Source: Bacteroidales bacterium
GTDB lineage: Bacteria; Bacteroidota; Bacteroidia; Bacteroidales; UBA3824
DNA: 59,878 nt
Direction: 5' to 3'
Assembly: GCA_017535325.1 (NCBI GenBank)
Contig: JAFXUC010000047.1
Coordinates: 1-59,878, forward strand
Part shown: positions 9,665 to 18,717 of the stretch, one piece after another
How the letters are laid out: every line of letters begins with the position of its first letter
Position numbering within the stretch: the stretch's first letter is position 1
Notes under the pieces: generated by a model
Told to the model about the DNA's origin: nothing
Databases searched by the model: none
What the model saw: the letters and a program-made list of their open reading frames with translations, nothing else
Made by a program: the position numbers and the translations under genes

Positions 9665-10888
9665 ATGAAAAAGATTCCGCTTACATGGCAAATAGCGGTT
9701 GCGGGGGTTGCGGCAATGCTTTGCTGGTACGTATTTCCCGTTGCAGCCGCCTACGCGGGTGAGGTTACAGACCTCTATATCAGGATTTTGAGCCTGATAT
9801 TAACACCCTACGTCTTTCTCAACATGATGAACGTCTTCACAAAAGAAACTTCGGAAGGCGTTTTCGGCAGACTGGCGTTGAAAAACCTGACGTGGTTTAT
9901 CCTTGTACAGACATTTGCCGTAGCGGTTTCGATTTTTATTTCGGACATAGTTTTTCAAAACTTCGACCTCAAACCTTTCAATCAGGACGGCAGTTTAAAA
10001 GGCGTAAATCAGGAAAAAAACTTCGGCGACTTTATTTTCTATGCCGTGCCTGAAAATTATTTTGAGGCGGTAACGTCAAACAATCTTTTAACAGTTCTGT
10101 TAATAACCTGCGTTTTGGGGCATCTCGCCTCAAAATGCAAGGACAGAACGATGACGTATCTTTCGAGTTTTTTCTCGTCGTTTTCGGAACTGATTCAAAA
10201 ATGCGCTGACCTCGTTTTGAGGCTTTCGCCTTTCGGAGTTTTTTGCTTTATGTGCAAACTTTTGGTTCAAGGCGGGATTTTTAAATTTTCTGAAACGCTT
10301 ACGCCTTTTATAATTGCGGTTTCGGCGTCTCTTGCGCTTTACAGTTTCGGAATTTTGCCGCTGATTATAAAAGTGATGACAAAATACAACCCTTTCAACA
10401 TTCTGAAAATTTTTTCAAGCACGCTTTTGATTTCAGCCGTAAGCCGCAACTCGTTTTTGACAACGCCGCTTACTGCAAACAAAATGATGTCAAACGCGGG
10501 CGTTTCGCCGAGGATTCCGCTCTTTTCGCTGCCGGTTACAACGGTTTTGAGTTTTTGCGGAACATCGGTTTATTTGTGTTCAGCCGCTTTGTATACGGCT
10601 CAGACGTATGGAATCAACATGTCGTTTTCGGAAGGTGCGGTGCTTGTCTTGTCATGCGTTTTTATTTCCGTCGCCACGTTTGAAACCCCGCTCAAACTTA
10701 CGGTTTTGCTGTTTCCCGTTCTTGAACGGCTCGGCTTTCCGATTGAAGGAATCGGGGTTCTAACGGTTTGCGACTTGTTTTTTTCGATAGTCTGCGCCGC
10801 TGTTGACTCTTGGTCGAACATCTGCGCAAACATAGTTATTGCCGCCTCAGAAGGCGATTTTTCACCTCCGCCATCTGCAACGCGGTAA
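9665..10888 (+). CDS. Dicarboxylate/amino acid:cation symporter (DAACS family)
   Basis: A 407-residue polytopic inner-membrane protein of the GltP/DctA type with about eight hydrophobic segments. Family features visible are the N-terminal ILSLILTPYVFLNMMNVF helix, the serine-rich re-entrant segment near ISAVSRNSFLTTPLT, the second re-entrant loop around SFCGTSVYL, and a C-terminal CDLFFSIVCAAVDSWSNICAN helix where relatives have the substrate-binding Asp and Asn. Likely substrates are aspartate, glutamate or C4-dicarboxylates taken up with Na+ or H+. The start is supported by AAGGA about 8 bases upstream. Its last 53 bases overlap the convergent ribH gene. Confidence 0.85.
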   Translation: MKKIPLTWQIAVAGVAAMLCWYVFPVAAAYAGEVTDLYIRILSLILTPYVFLNMMNVFTKETSEGVFGRLALKNLTWFILVQTFAVAVSIFISDIVFQNFDLKPFNQDGSLKGVNQEKNFGDFIFYAVPENYFEAVTSNNLLTVLLITCVLGHLASKCKDRTMTYLSSFFSSFSELIQKCADLVLRLSPFGVFCFMCKLLVQGGIFKFSETLTPFIIAVSASLALYSFGILPLIIKVMTKYNPFNILKIFSSTLLISAVSRNSFLTTPLTANKMMSNAGVSPRIPLFSLPVTTVLSFCGTSVYLCSAALYTAQTYGINMSFSEGAVLVLSCVFISVATFETPLKLTVLLFPVLERLGFPIEGIGVLTVCDLFFSIVCAAVDSWSNICANIVIAASEGDFSPPPSATR

Positions 10889-11336
10889 CGGCAGCCTCTG
10901 AGCCTTTGTTGCCGAGTTTTCCGCCGGCACGGTCCTCAGCCTGCTGCAAATTGTCAGTTGTCAGCACGCCGAAAATAACGGGCGAGTCATACTTGACATT
11001 CAGATCCGTAATACCCTGAGTTACAGAGTCGCAGATAAAGTCAAAATGCCGCGTGTCGCCCTGAATAACACAGCCGATAACGATTACCGCGTCAAAACCG
11101 CCGTGTTCCAAGGCACATTTTGCGCCGAAAGTCAGTTCAAACGTACCGGGAACTCTTACGACCAAGATGTCGTTTTCGCTGACATTGTTTTCTTTGAGCG
11201 TTGAAACCGCGCCCTCCAAAAGTGCGTCAGTAATTTTCCTGTTCCATTCTGCGGCTACAACCGCGATCTTCATGCCTTTGCCGTCCGGGGTGTCAAAACC
11301 CGAAAAATCCGACAAGTTTTTTAAATTAGATGCCAT
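10836..11336 (-). CDS. ribH: 6,7-dimethyl-8-ribityllumazine synthase
   Basis: Penultimate enzyme of riboflavin synthesis: condenses 5-amino-6-ribitylamino-uracil with dihydroxybutanone phosphate. Visible family features in the 166 residues are AAEWNRKITDALLEGA near the N-terminus, VRVPGTFELTFGAKCAL, VIVIGCVIQGDTRHFDFICDSVTQGI (substrate loop and catalytic His region) and VIFGVLTTDNLQQAEDRAG. Length is normal. The 3' end overlaps the convergent symporter gene by 53 bases. It lies 10 bases downstream of the M43 protease gene on the same strand and has no promoter of its own in that gap, so it may be read from the upstream transcript. Confidence 0.93.
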   Translation of the reverse strand: MASNLKNLSDFSGFDTPDGKGMKIAVVAAEWNRKITDALLEGAVSTLKENNVSENDILVVRVPGTFELTFGAKCALEHGGFDAVIVIGCVIQGDTRHFDFICDSVTQGITDLNVKYDSPVIFGVLTTDNLQQAEDRAGGKLGNKGSEAAVTALQMAEVKNRLLRRQ

Positions 11337-11346
11337 TTTTATGCTT

Positions 11347-12639
11347 TTATTTTATGATGTTGTTTTCTCCTTTGTCTAAATCCAAAGTAATTGAGTATGA
11401 GGCTGTTGCGCCCTCTGTTTTAACATTATAAACACCAGTAAAAAATCCGTCAAGACTCACAACTAATTTTTCTCCGGCAGGTTTATGATATGTTCTACTA
11501 ATCCCGTCTGTTTCCTCAGAATATAACTGTACCGTTAACTCCGCCATGCCGGAAATCACAATCTTGGATTTTGCTGTGTTGACTTTTTTGCTGATTGTAA
11601 ACTTGAAATAATCAGTATCCTGATATTCCGGATTACGTTCGTTTGCTTTCTTATGAAAATTATGTTCCTGCAAAATTTTGTCTTTCAAAACTGTCGCCGT
11701 CTCAACAGAACCGTCAGGCTCATAACTGTCGGGAAAAGTCCGGGCATTTTTCCATTTTTCGGCGTTTTTCTTTTTTGAAACCGTGTAAAGCATCACCGCT
11801 TTTTGCATCGGCGTAAAATTTCTGCGGCACTGTTTGCCGGAGGTATACGACATGATATTGTCCAACTGCGGCGTGTATTTTTTGCCCCAGAGGTCTGTCA
11901 AGTCCGGCGAAATAAAATTGCACTGCCGGTCGGTATGCTTCACTAAATGCGGCTGAGCCTCAGTGTCCGAGAGTCCGTCGCCGTTGATTTCGCAGTTTCT
12001 GCCCCTTAGGAAAAGTCCGCCTCTGAAAACGTCCCTGTCAACAGCCTCCTGACGGTGTTTGCCCTTGTCGGAGTTTTTGTGCGGGTGTCTTAGTCCGAGA
12101 TAATGTCCGACCTCATGCGCGATAACAGAAGCGTCGTTTCTTGACGAAATTATTACCGTGCCGTTGAGGTTGTTGCACGCGCCGGTATATTCAAGGTTTT
12201 TGTTTTTTTTGCCGGGCTTTTTGAGACTGGAAACCAAAAAAACGTTCATCACGTTACGGTCGTGCCGCCAAAAAGACTGCCACGGAAACTGTCCGTAATA
12301 GCCGAATTTGTCAAATTTTTTCTTTTTTATGAACTTCAATTCCGAAAGATAAAACGAAATCCGCGTATTGTTTTCTTTATAAATATAATTTAAATTTTGT
12401 AAAGTTTCTTTTATATCCTGAACCGTCGGAGCGTTATCACTGCCGAAAACATAAAATTTTACGGGGACGGCGTATTCGTCTGAGCAAGACTGAGAGTACT
12501 GCGTCAAAAACCCGTTGTTGCCAATCCACGGCTTATGAAAAGCGTGTTTGTGTTCGTATTTTGAAAAATCCCGCTGACCTTGGGCATTAAGACCAAAACT
12601 TAAAAACAGCAGTAAAACAAGAAACTGAATTTTTTTCAT
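11347..12639 (-). CDS. Secreted M43-type zinc metalloprotease
   Basis: A 430-residue exported protein with signal peptide (MKKIQFLVLLLFLSFGLNAQ). The zinc site is HEVGHYLGLRH, the HExxHxxGxxH pattern with His175 and Glu176, and a Met-turn follows at NIMSYTSG, both typical of the M43 (cytophagalysin / pappalysin) group. The C-terminal 110 residues begin with DSYEPDGSVETATVL, which resembles the start of bacterial pre-peptidase C-terminal (PPC) domains. There is no clear T9SS sorting domain at the C-terminus. The ATG at 12637-12639 is chosen because it begins a clean signal peptide; the frame is open 17 codons further upstream. The target protein is unknown. Confidence 0.85.
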   Translation of the reverse strand: MKKIQFLVLLLFLSFGLNAQGQRDFSKYEHKHAFHKPWIGNNGFLTQYSQSCSDEYAVPVKFYVFGSDNAPTVQDIKETLQNLNYIYKENNTRISFYLSELKFIKKKKFDKFGYYGQFPWQSFWRHDRNVMNVFLVSSLKKPGKKNKNLEYTGACNNLNGTVIISSRNDASVIAHEVGHYLGLRHPHKNSDKGKHRQEAVDRDVFRGGLFLRGRNCEINGDGLSDTEAQPHLVKHTDRQCNFISPDLTDLWGKKYTPQLDNIMSYTSGKQCRRNFTPMQKAVMLYTVSKKKNAEKWKNARTFPDSYEPDGSVETATVLKDKILQEHNFHKKANERNPEYQDTDYFKFTISKKVNTAKSKIVISGMAELTVQLYSEETDGISRTYHKPAGEKLVVSLDGFFTGVYNVKTEGATASYSITLDLDKGENNIIK

Positions 12640-12731
12640 GATATGTTTTTTAACGGCTGCAAAGAAAACATTTTTTAAGAAAATATACAAAAAAAAATCA
12701 TTTTTTTAGCCGGCGGTTCAAAAAAAATTAT

Positions 12732-12739
12732 TAACTTTG
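12732..12739 (+). promoter_or_regulatory. -7 box of the bamD operon
   Basis: TAACTTTG matches TAnnTTTG and lies 21 bases before the bamD start codon. No convincing TTTG is seen at the -33 distance. Confidence 0.5.
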
Positions 12740-12760
12740 CGGCGGTTTTCTAATTTGATA

Positions 12761-13564
12761 ATGAAAAATTTTTGTACAAAAATAGCCGTTTTTATAACAG
12801 TTGCAAGCATTGTAACCTCGTGCAGCGGTTACAGCAAACTGCTCAAAGGCAATGATTACGACTTGAAATACACAAAGGCTTTTGAATATTACAATTTGAA
12901 AAAATACGATAAGGCTTTACAACTTTTTGAACAGATTCTGCCCGTTTACAAAGGCATGGACAAGGGTGAAAAGGTTTTGTATTATTACACAATGACCAAT
13001 TACCTTTTGAAAGACTACTATGTTGCGGGATATTATTTCAGAAAATTTGTTCAGACCTATCCACACAGTCTGTACGCGGAGCAGTCGATGTATCTTGGTG
13101 CGTATTGCTATTATTTGGATTCGCCCAAGCCGTCGCTCGACCAGGAGTCTACAAACATGGCAATCAACGAATTTGAACTTTTTTTGGCTAAATATCCCAA
13201 TACGCCCAAAAAAGACACGTGCAACGCTCTGCTCGACGAATTAAGGCTGAAACTTCAAACAAAATCCTTCAACAACGCGCATTTGTATTATCAGTTGGGA
13301 TATTACAAGGCGGGCGTGATTGCGCAGAAAAACAGTCTGAAAGCGTATCCCGACACCCCTTTCAGGGAGGATTTGCTCTATTACACTGCCAAATCCGCTT
13401 ATATATATGCGGACAGGAGCATAGACGAGAAAAAATACGAGCGTTTTCTTAACGCCAAAAGCGAAATTGCGGACTACTTAAAAGCGTATCCGTCAGGACG
13501 TTACGTAAAAGACGTTAACAAAATGCAGAACAATACACAAGAAAATTTAACACTTTACCAATAA
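12761..13564 (+). CDS. bamD: Outer membrane assembly lipoprotein BamD
   Basis: Member of the BAM complex that inserts beta-barrel proteins in the outer membrane. The 267-residue product has a lipoprotein signal (VASIVTSC, Cys21) and then TPR-like helical repeats typical of BamD: YEYYNLKKYDKALQLFEQIL-type, YYFRKFVQTYPHSLYAEQS, and INEFELFLAKYPNTPKKD. The ATG at 12761 is chosen over a TTG eight codons upstream because that TTG is part of the promoter -7 box. It heads a four-gene operon whose order (bamD, omega, coaBC, DUF4835/porD) is typical of Bacteroidota. Confidence 0.9.
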   Translation: MKNFCTKIAVFITVASIVTSCSGYSKLLKGNDYDLKYTKAFEYYNLKKYDKALQLFEQILPVYKGMDKGEKVLYYYTMTNYLLKDYYVAGYYFRKFVQTYPHSLYAEQSMYLGAYCYYLDSPKPSLDQESTNMAINEFELFLAKYPNTPKKDTCNALLDELRLKLQTKSFNNAHLYYQLGYYKAGVIAQKNSLKAYPDTPFREDLLYYTAKSAYIYADRSIDEKKYERFLNAKSEIADYLKAYPSGRYVKDVNKMQNNTQENLTLYQ

Positions 13565-13573
13565 AATAGAATT

Positions 13574-14116
13574 ATGGATTACAAAAAGATTAATGCGCCG
13601 ACTTCAATCATAACGCGCGATACCGGCGCGCTTGAAGCCAAAACGGGAAACTTATACGAAACCGTTGTCGTAGCATCGCGCAGGGCGGATCAAATCGGTG
13701 TTGATTTGAAAAACGAACTCAACAAAAAGTTGGAAGAGTTTGCCTCTTACACCGACAATCTTGAAGAAATCTTTGAAAACCGCGAGCAAATCGAGATTTC
13801 AAAATTCTACGAGAAACTTCCCAAACCTACGCTCCTTGCCCTCGAAGAAATCATGGAGGACAAAATCCAGTTCCGTATTCCCTCAGAGCAGGAAATCGCT
13901 CAGGCTGAGGAAATTGCAAGAGCAAAAGCAGAAGCGGAAGCAGAAACCAAGGTTATCAAGGCAGAGCCGGTAAAAGAACCCGTAAAAAGTTTTGACGACA
14001 TTATCGCCGAGTCTACCGAATTTATTCCTAACGTTTCTGACGCGGAAGACGAAGATCCTGACAAAAAAGCAAAAGCAAAAAAAGACAGTTCAAAGTCTAA
14101 GAAAACCAAAGAATAG
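13574..14116 (+). CDS. rpoZ: RNA polymerase omega-like subunit with extended charged tail
   Basis: The first 110 residues resemble the Bacteroidota omega-type protein: MDYKKINAPTSIITRDT at the N-terminus, ETVVVASRRADQIGVDLKNEL with the omega-like helix, then ASYTDNLEEIFENREQIEIS and YEKLPKPTLLALEEIMEDKI. Omega helps assembly and stability of RNA polymerase. The remaining 70 residues form an acidic then lysine-rich low-complexity tail (many A, E and K), longer than I would expect for the family and probably disordered. The position between bamD and coaBC is conserved in the phylum and supports the call; there are 9 bases to bamD and 6 to coaBC. Confidence 0.82.
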   Translation: MDYKKINAPTSIITRDTGALEAKTGNLYETVVVASRRADQIGVDLKNELNKKLEEFASYTDNLEEIFENREQIEISKFYEKLPKPTLLALEEIMEDKIQFRIPSEQEIAQAEEIARAKAEAEAETKVIKAEPVKEPVKSFDDIIAESTEFIPNVSDAEDEDPDKKAKAKKDSSKSKKTKE

Positions 14117-14122
14117 TCTTTT

Positions 14123-15322
14123 ATGCTTTCCGGCAAGAAAATACTAATCGGAATAACCGGCGGCATATCTGCTTATAAATCAGCCGTTTTGGTACGGCTT
14201 TTTAAGAAAGCAAACGCCGAGGTAAAGGTTATCATGACAAAGGCGGCTAAACAATTTGTTCAGCCGCTTACCTTTGCTACGCTTAGTCAAAATCCCGTTT
14301 ATACGGATTTTTTCAATCCCGAAAACGGAGAATGGAACTCGCATGTAAAACTCGGACTTTGGGCTGACCTATTTGTCATTGCTCCGGCAACGGCAAACAC
14401 CGTGGCAAAAATCGCCAACGGTTTGGCAGACAATCTTCTTACAACAACCTGTCTTTCAGCACGTTGTAAAATTATGGTTGCACCTGCTATGGACTTGGAC
14501 ATGTATTCCAATCCCGCAACGCAAAAAAATTTCAGCATTTTGAGAGAGCGCGGAGTTTTGTTTGCGGAGGCTGGCGACGGTTTTTTGGCGAGCGGACTTT
14601 CTGGCAAAGGACGCATGGCAGAGCCGGAAGAAATTTTCGAGGCGGCAAAAAACTATCTTCTTCAAAATCAGGATTTCAGCGGTAAAAAAGTTCTCATAAC
14701 GGCAGGACCGACAAGAGAAAAAATCGACCCCGTGCGTTTTATCAGTAATTATTCCACTGGCAAAATGGGTTATGCAATTGCAGAAGAATTTGCTTCAAGA
14801 GGTGCTGAGGTAGTTTTGGTTTCAGGACCAGTGGAAGTAACTGCGAAGAACCATAAAATCAACGTTTTACACGTCAATTCGGCGGCAGAGATGTACGAAG
14901 AATGTGTAAAAATATTTCCTGAGTGCGACATCGCAATAATGTCAGCAGCAGTTGCGGATTTCACGCCCGAAATTACGGCAGAAACCAAAATCAAAAAAAC
15001 GGGCGATGAGATGACAATCAAGTTGAAACCAACAAAAGACATTGCAAAAGAACTCGGAAAAATAAAGAAAGAGGGACAGATTTTCGTAGGTTTTGCGCTT
15101 GAAACCGACCACGAAATGCAAAACGCCGAAAGCAAACTAAACTCCAAAAATTTTGACTTCATCGTTCTTAACTCGTTGAAAGACAAGGGCGCGGCTTTCG
15201 GTTACGACACCAACAAAATCACGATTATCAGCCGCTCTGGTACTGAAAAATTCGATTTAAAACCCAAGAACCTCGTCGCAAAAGACATCGCCGACAAGGT
15301 AAAACAACTTTTAGAAAAATGA
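14123..15322 (+). CDS. coaBC: Bifunctional phosphopantothenoylcysteine decarboxylase/synthetase
   Basis: Catalyses two consecutive steps of coenzyme A synthesis: ligation of cysteine to 4'-phosphopantothenate and decarboxylation of the product. The N-terminal half is the flavin-dependent CoaC domain (GKKILIGITGGISAYKS, the active-site His in NSHVKLG, and APATANTVAKIANGLADNL, APAMDLDMY). The C-terminal half is the CoaB domain (KVLITAGPTREKIDPVRFIS and NYSTGKMGYAIAEE, later FVGFALET). 399 residues is the normal length. Its stop codon overlaps the next start codon (ATGA, 15319-15322), so translation of the two is probably coupled. Confidence 0.95.
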   Translation: MLSGKKILIGITGGISAYKSAVLVRLFKKANAEVKVIMTKAAKQFVQPLTFATLSQNPVYTDFFNPENGEWNSHVKLGLWADLFVIAPATANTVAKIANGLADNLLTTTCLSARCKIMVAPAMDLDMYSNPATQKNFSILRERGVLFAEAGDGFLASGLSGKGRMAEPEEIFEAAKNYLLQNQDFSGKKVLITAGPTREKIDPVRFISNYSTGKMGYAIAEEFASRGAEVVLVSGPVEVTAKNHKINVLHVNSAAEMYEECVKIFPECDIAIMSAAVADFTPEITAETKIKKTGDEMTIKLKPTKDIAKELGKIKKEGQIFVGFALETDHEMQNAESKLNSKNFDFIVLNSLKDKGAAFGYDTNKITIISRSGTEKFDLKPKNLVAKDIADKVKQLLEK

Positions 15323-16230
15323 AAAGGCTGTTAAGGTGCATATTATTTCTCCTGATGTTTTCTTATCAGGCTAACGCTCAGGAACTTAACTGCCGTGTCA
15401 GCGTTAATTACAGCAACCTTTCCAACACGCCTACGCCTGTTTTTCAGGCACTTCAAAAAGACATTACAGCCTTTCTCAACGAGAGAAAATGGACGAACCA
15501 CACTTACGACATCAACGAAAAAATCGAGTGTAACTTCCTGATTACCATAACGGAATACAACGGTTTGGACAGATTTGCAGGCACGGTTCAAATCAACCTC
15601 AGCCGTCCCGTCTATTATACCTCGTATAATTCGCCGCTGTTTACTTTCAAGGAAAACGAGGGCAAGTTGGTTTTCAATTATTTGGAAGGACAGCCTTTGG
15701 AATACATTGAAAATCAGGCAACAAGCAATCTCACACAGGTTCTCGCCTACTACGCTTACATAATTCTCGGCTACGATTACGACACTTTTTCGCCGCTCGG
15801 CGGAACGGAATATTTCAGAAAGGCGTTCAGAATCGTTTTGAACGCTCAAAGTGCCGGCTACGAGGGCTGGTCAGCCTCCGACAACAAACAAAATTCGCGT
15901 TACAATTTAATTGATGCACTGTTGGACAAGCGCTTTGAAAATCTCCGTCTCGGCGAATATTACTGGCACCGACAAGGTCTTGACCTCGTACCGAAAGACC
16001 CGGAATCGGGCAGAAAAAAAATGCTTGAAGCCTTAAAATACATTCAACGCTCCGAACGCGCAAAGTCAAATTCGCTGCTTGTTTCCCTGTTTTTTACCGC
16101 AAAAAGCGACGAAATTGTCAACGTATTTTCGGCAAGTCCCGCCAACGAAAAAACAGAAGTGATGAGAATTTTAAAAGAAATTGACGCTTCAAACGCGACC
16201 AAATACGAGAAAATCAACGCCGGAAATTAG
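15319..16230 (+). CDS. porD: DUF4835 protein, PorD-like T9SS component
   Basis: A 303-residue exported protein with signal peptide ending at QANAQ. The mature N-terminus (ELNCRVSVNYSN, then FQALQKDITAFLNERKWTN) and the middle part (IILGYDYDTFSPLGGTEYF) are hallmarks of DUF4835, the family that includes PorD, reported to be needed for type IX secretion. It is the last gene of the bamD operon and overlaps coaBC by four bases. Its stop codon overlaps the stop of the convergent priA gene. In many relatives recN follows here; in this window priA is present instead on the other strand. The symbol is given by family and context, not by experiment. Confidence 0.82.
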   Translation: MKRLLRCILFLLMFSYQANAQELNCRVSVNYSNLSNTPTPVFQALQKDITAFLNERKWTNHTYDINEKIECNFLITITEYNGLDRFAGTVQINLSRPVYYTSYNSPLFTFKENEGKLVFNYLEGQPLEYIENQATSNLTQVLAYYAYIILGYDYDTFSPLGGTEYFRKAFRIVLNAQSAGYEGWSASDNKQNSRYNLIDALLDKRFENLRLGEYYWHRQGLDLVPKDPESGRKKMLEALKYIQRSERAKSNSLLVSLFFTAKSDEIVNVFSASPANEKTEVMRILKEIDASNATKYEKINAGN

Positions 16231-18668
16231 TACGGGTCAACATTGATACTAATAACCAATCCCGCTTTCAAAGCCATTGATTTTGTGTAATTTACGGCAT
16301 CGAGAATGATTTTTTTAGCCGCTGCGCCGTAGTTTTGACGGCTGATTTTCAGCATTATTTCCTTAATAAAAAGATTTTGAATCCTCGGCACTAACGGAAA
16401 CTCCGGACCTAAAACGCCCGCCCCGAAAGTCTTTGCCAGAATCCCCGCCAGCATTGTGCTGCTGTAATTGACCTGCGATTCTTCTTTGTGCTTGATTTCG
16501 ATTTTTATCAGCCGAGTAAAAGGCGGATAAGCAAAACGGCTGCGCTCCGCAATCAAACGCCTGTACAAGCCTTTGTAATCGCCGTGAACCACGTCTTTAA
16601 AAACCTCGTTTTCGGGATTTGAAGTCTGAATCAAAACCTTGCCGCGCTCTCCCCTGCGCCCTACCCTGCCGCTGACCTGCGTCAACTGTTGAAACGTGCG
16701 CTCCTCAGCCCTGAAATCTGGGAAATAAAGCATATAGTCGGCATCAAGTATTCCGCAAAGCATAAGTCTCTCAAAATCAAAGCCTTTTGAAATAATCTGC
16801 GTTCCCGTCAGAATGTCAGTTTCGCCGTTTTCAAAATCGTAAATCACCTGCTCGAACCTTGCTTTTGAGGTCATAACGTCGGCGTCCAAACGCGCAATTT
16901 TGGCTTCGGGAAAGAAAATCTGAATTTCGTCCTCAACTTTTTCCGTGCCGAATCCCTTGGTTATCATAGTGCTGCCGCCGCAGGCAAAACAGGTATGAGG
17001 CATGTCAATCGCGTAACCGCAATGATGACAGACAAGACGGTTTTCACGTTTGTGATAAGTGAGGGTAACGTCGCAATTTTCGCAGACGGGAATCCAACCA
17101 CAGGCGGTACATTCCACATACGGCGAAAAACCGCGCCGGTTTCTGTAAAGTACAATTTGCTTTTTCTGTTCCAAATTTTCAGCAATCCGCGTCAAAAGGG
17201 TTTGCGAAAAAAGCGACTTCATCAAGCCCTTACGCTGAGCCTGCAAAGTATTAACAAGCTCTATTTCAGGCATTTGAGTATCAGAAAAGCGGCTTGTAAG
17301 TTCCGCCAAACCATATTTTCCGGTTGTGGCGTTGTAATAAGACTCAAATGACGGAGTAGCCGAGCCGAGCAAAGTTTTTGCGCCGTGCATTGCCGCCAAC
17401 ACCAAAGCACAATCCCTCGCATTGTATTTTGGCTGAGAGTCAAACTGTTTGTAAGTCGTCTCATGCTCCTCGTCAATGATTACAAGTCCTAAATCGCTGA
17501 AAGGCAAAAATATAGACGACCTGACTCCCACTATCAGTTTGTATGACGATGGATTTTCGGTATCAACAAGATTTTGCCAGATTTCAGACCGCTCATAATC
17601 GGAAATTTTTGAGTGGTAAATGCCGACCAAAGATCCGAAAACTTTTTGCAAACGTCTGATAATCTGTGAAGTAAGCACGATTTCCGGCAAAAGGTACAGC
17701 ACTTGTTTTCCCTTTTCAAGATATTCCTGAATAAGTTTTATATAAATTTCGGTTTTTCCGCTGCCGGTTACCCCGAACAAAAGAACGGCATTTTTTTCTT
17801 GAAAAGATTTTTTTATATTATCGTATGCTATACACTGAGATTCTGAGAGTTGAAAACTTTCCTGCAAATCACCGTCATAATTTTTCAAACGGCTGACCTC
17901 GCGCTCAGTTTCTATAAGCAGACCCTTTTGAACCAAAGAGTTAAGCGCGGAAACGGAAAATTTTTCTGTAAGAGTTTTGCGGCTGAGAGTGCCGTTTTTT
18001 AAGGCGTAAAGCAGAATTTCAAACTGTTTCGGTGCTTTTTTGAGCAGAGAGTCCAACTGCTGCGGTTCAAAACCCTCAGGCACGGAAATATATTTTAAAG
18101 TTTTCGGTTTGAATTTTTCTTCGATAACCTTGTCTGAAACGATATACCCCAAGAAGGCGAGTTTTTTAACAAGCGAAATATTATTTTTTTTGCCGGTAAT
18201 TTTTGCGACTTCGGAAAGTTTTATCCCGCAGCCGTTTTTCTTTTCAAACGCCGACAAAAACATTATTTCCTGCGGGGACAACTCATTGAAGTCCAATGTT
18301 TTAGTTGTGCGGTAAAGTATGGTTTCGGATTCTAATTTCAGGACTGCCGGCACTGCGGTCCGGTACACTTCGCCCAAGGCGCACATATAATAAGAGGCAA
18401 TCCAATCCCAAAATTTCAGTTGGAGGGGATTGATAATCGGTTTTTCGTCCAAAACCTCCAAAATTTCCTTGATTTCAAATTTCTGGCTGTCGCTTTCAAT
18501 GTCGTCTTTTAAAGCATAAACTACGGCTGAATACAGTTTGCCTTTTCCGAAAGGCACTACGACACGCGAGCCGGTTTTACAAGATAAAAAAAATGTTTCG
18601 GGAACTGCATACGTGAACAACTGCGGTAACGATAACGGCACTATCACCTCTGCATATTTCCGAAACAT
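16227..18668 (-). CDS. priA: Primosomal protein N' (replication restart helicase)
   Basis: Superfamily 2 DNA helicase that reloads the replisome at collapsed forks. The 813-residue product shows the N-terminal DNA-binding domain (VVPFGKGKLYSAVVY), Walker A GVTGSGKTE, the DEEHE Walker B box, and eight cysteines of the two zinc sites (CTACGWIPVCENCDVTL and CHHCGYAIDMPHTCFACGG). Motifs V/VI are present near LTGTQIISKGFDF and QVSGRVGRRGERGKV. The ATG at 18666-18668 is chosen; the frame is open five codons further to a TTG. The start lies 49 bases after the stop codon of the PorE-like gene on the same strand. Confidence 0.95.
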   Translation of the reverse strand: MFRKYAEVIVPLSLPQLFTYAVPETFFLSCKTGSRVVVPFGKGKLYSAVVYALKDDIESDSQKFEIKEILEVLDEKPIINPLQLKFWDWIASYYMCALGEVYRTAVPAVLKLESETILYRTTKTLDFNELSPQEIMFLSAFEKKNGCGIKLSEVAKITGKKNNISLVKKLAFLGYIVSDKVIEEKFKPKTLKYISVPEGFEPQQLDSLLKKAPKQFEILLYALKNGTLSRKTLTEKFSVSALNSLVQKGLLIETEREVSRLKNYDGDLQESFQLSESQCIAYDNIKKSFQEKNAVLLFGVTGSGKTEIYIKLIQEYLEKGKQVLYLLPEIVLTSQIIRRLQKVFGSLVGIYHSKISDYERSEIWQNLVDTENPSSYKLIVGVRSSIFLPFSDLGLVIIDEEHETTYKQFDSQPKYNARDCALVLAAMHGAKTLLGSATPSFESYYNATTGKYGLAELTSRFSDTQMPEIELVNTLQAQRKGLMKSLFSQTLLTRIAENLEQKKQIVLYRNRRGFSPYVECTACGWIPVCENCDVTLTYHKRENRLVCHHCGYAIDMPHTCFACGGSTMITKGFGTEKVEDEIQIFFPEAKIARLDADVMTSKARFEQVIYDFENGETDILTGTQIISKGFDFERLMLCGILDADYMLYFPDFRAEERTFQQLTQVSGRVGRRGERGKVLIQTSNPENEVFKDVVHGDYKGLYRRLIAERSRFAYPPFTRLIKIEIKHKEESQVNYSSTMLAGILAKTFGAGVLGPEFPLVPRIQNLFIKEIMLKISRQNYGAAAKKIILDAVNYTKSMALKAGLVISINVDPY

Positions 18669-18717
18669 TCTTTCTAAATACAAATTTGAATTAAAAACAA
18701 AATTCTTTTAAGCCGGA

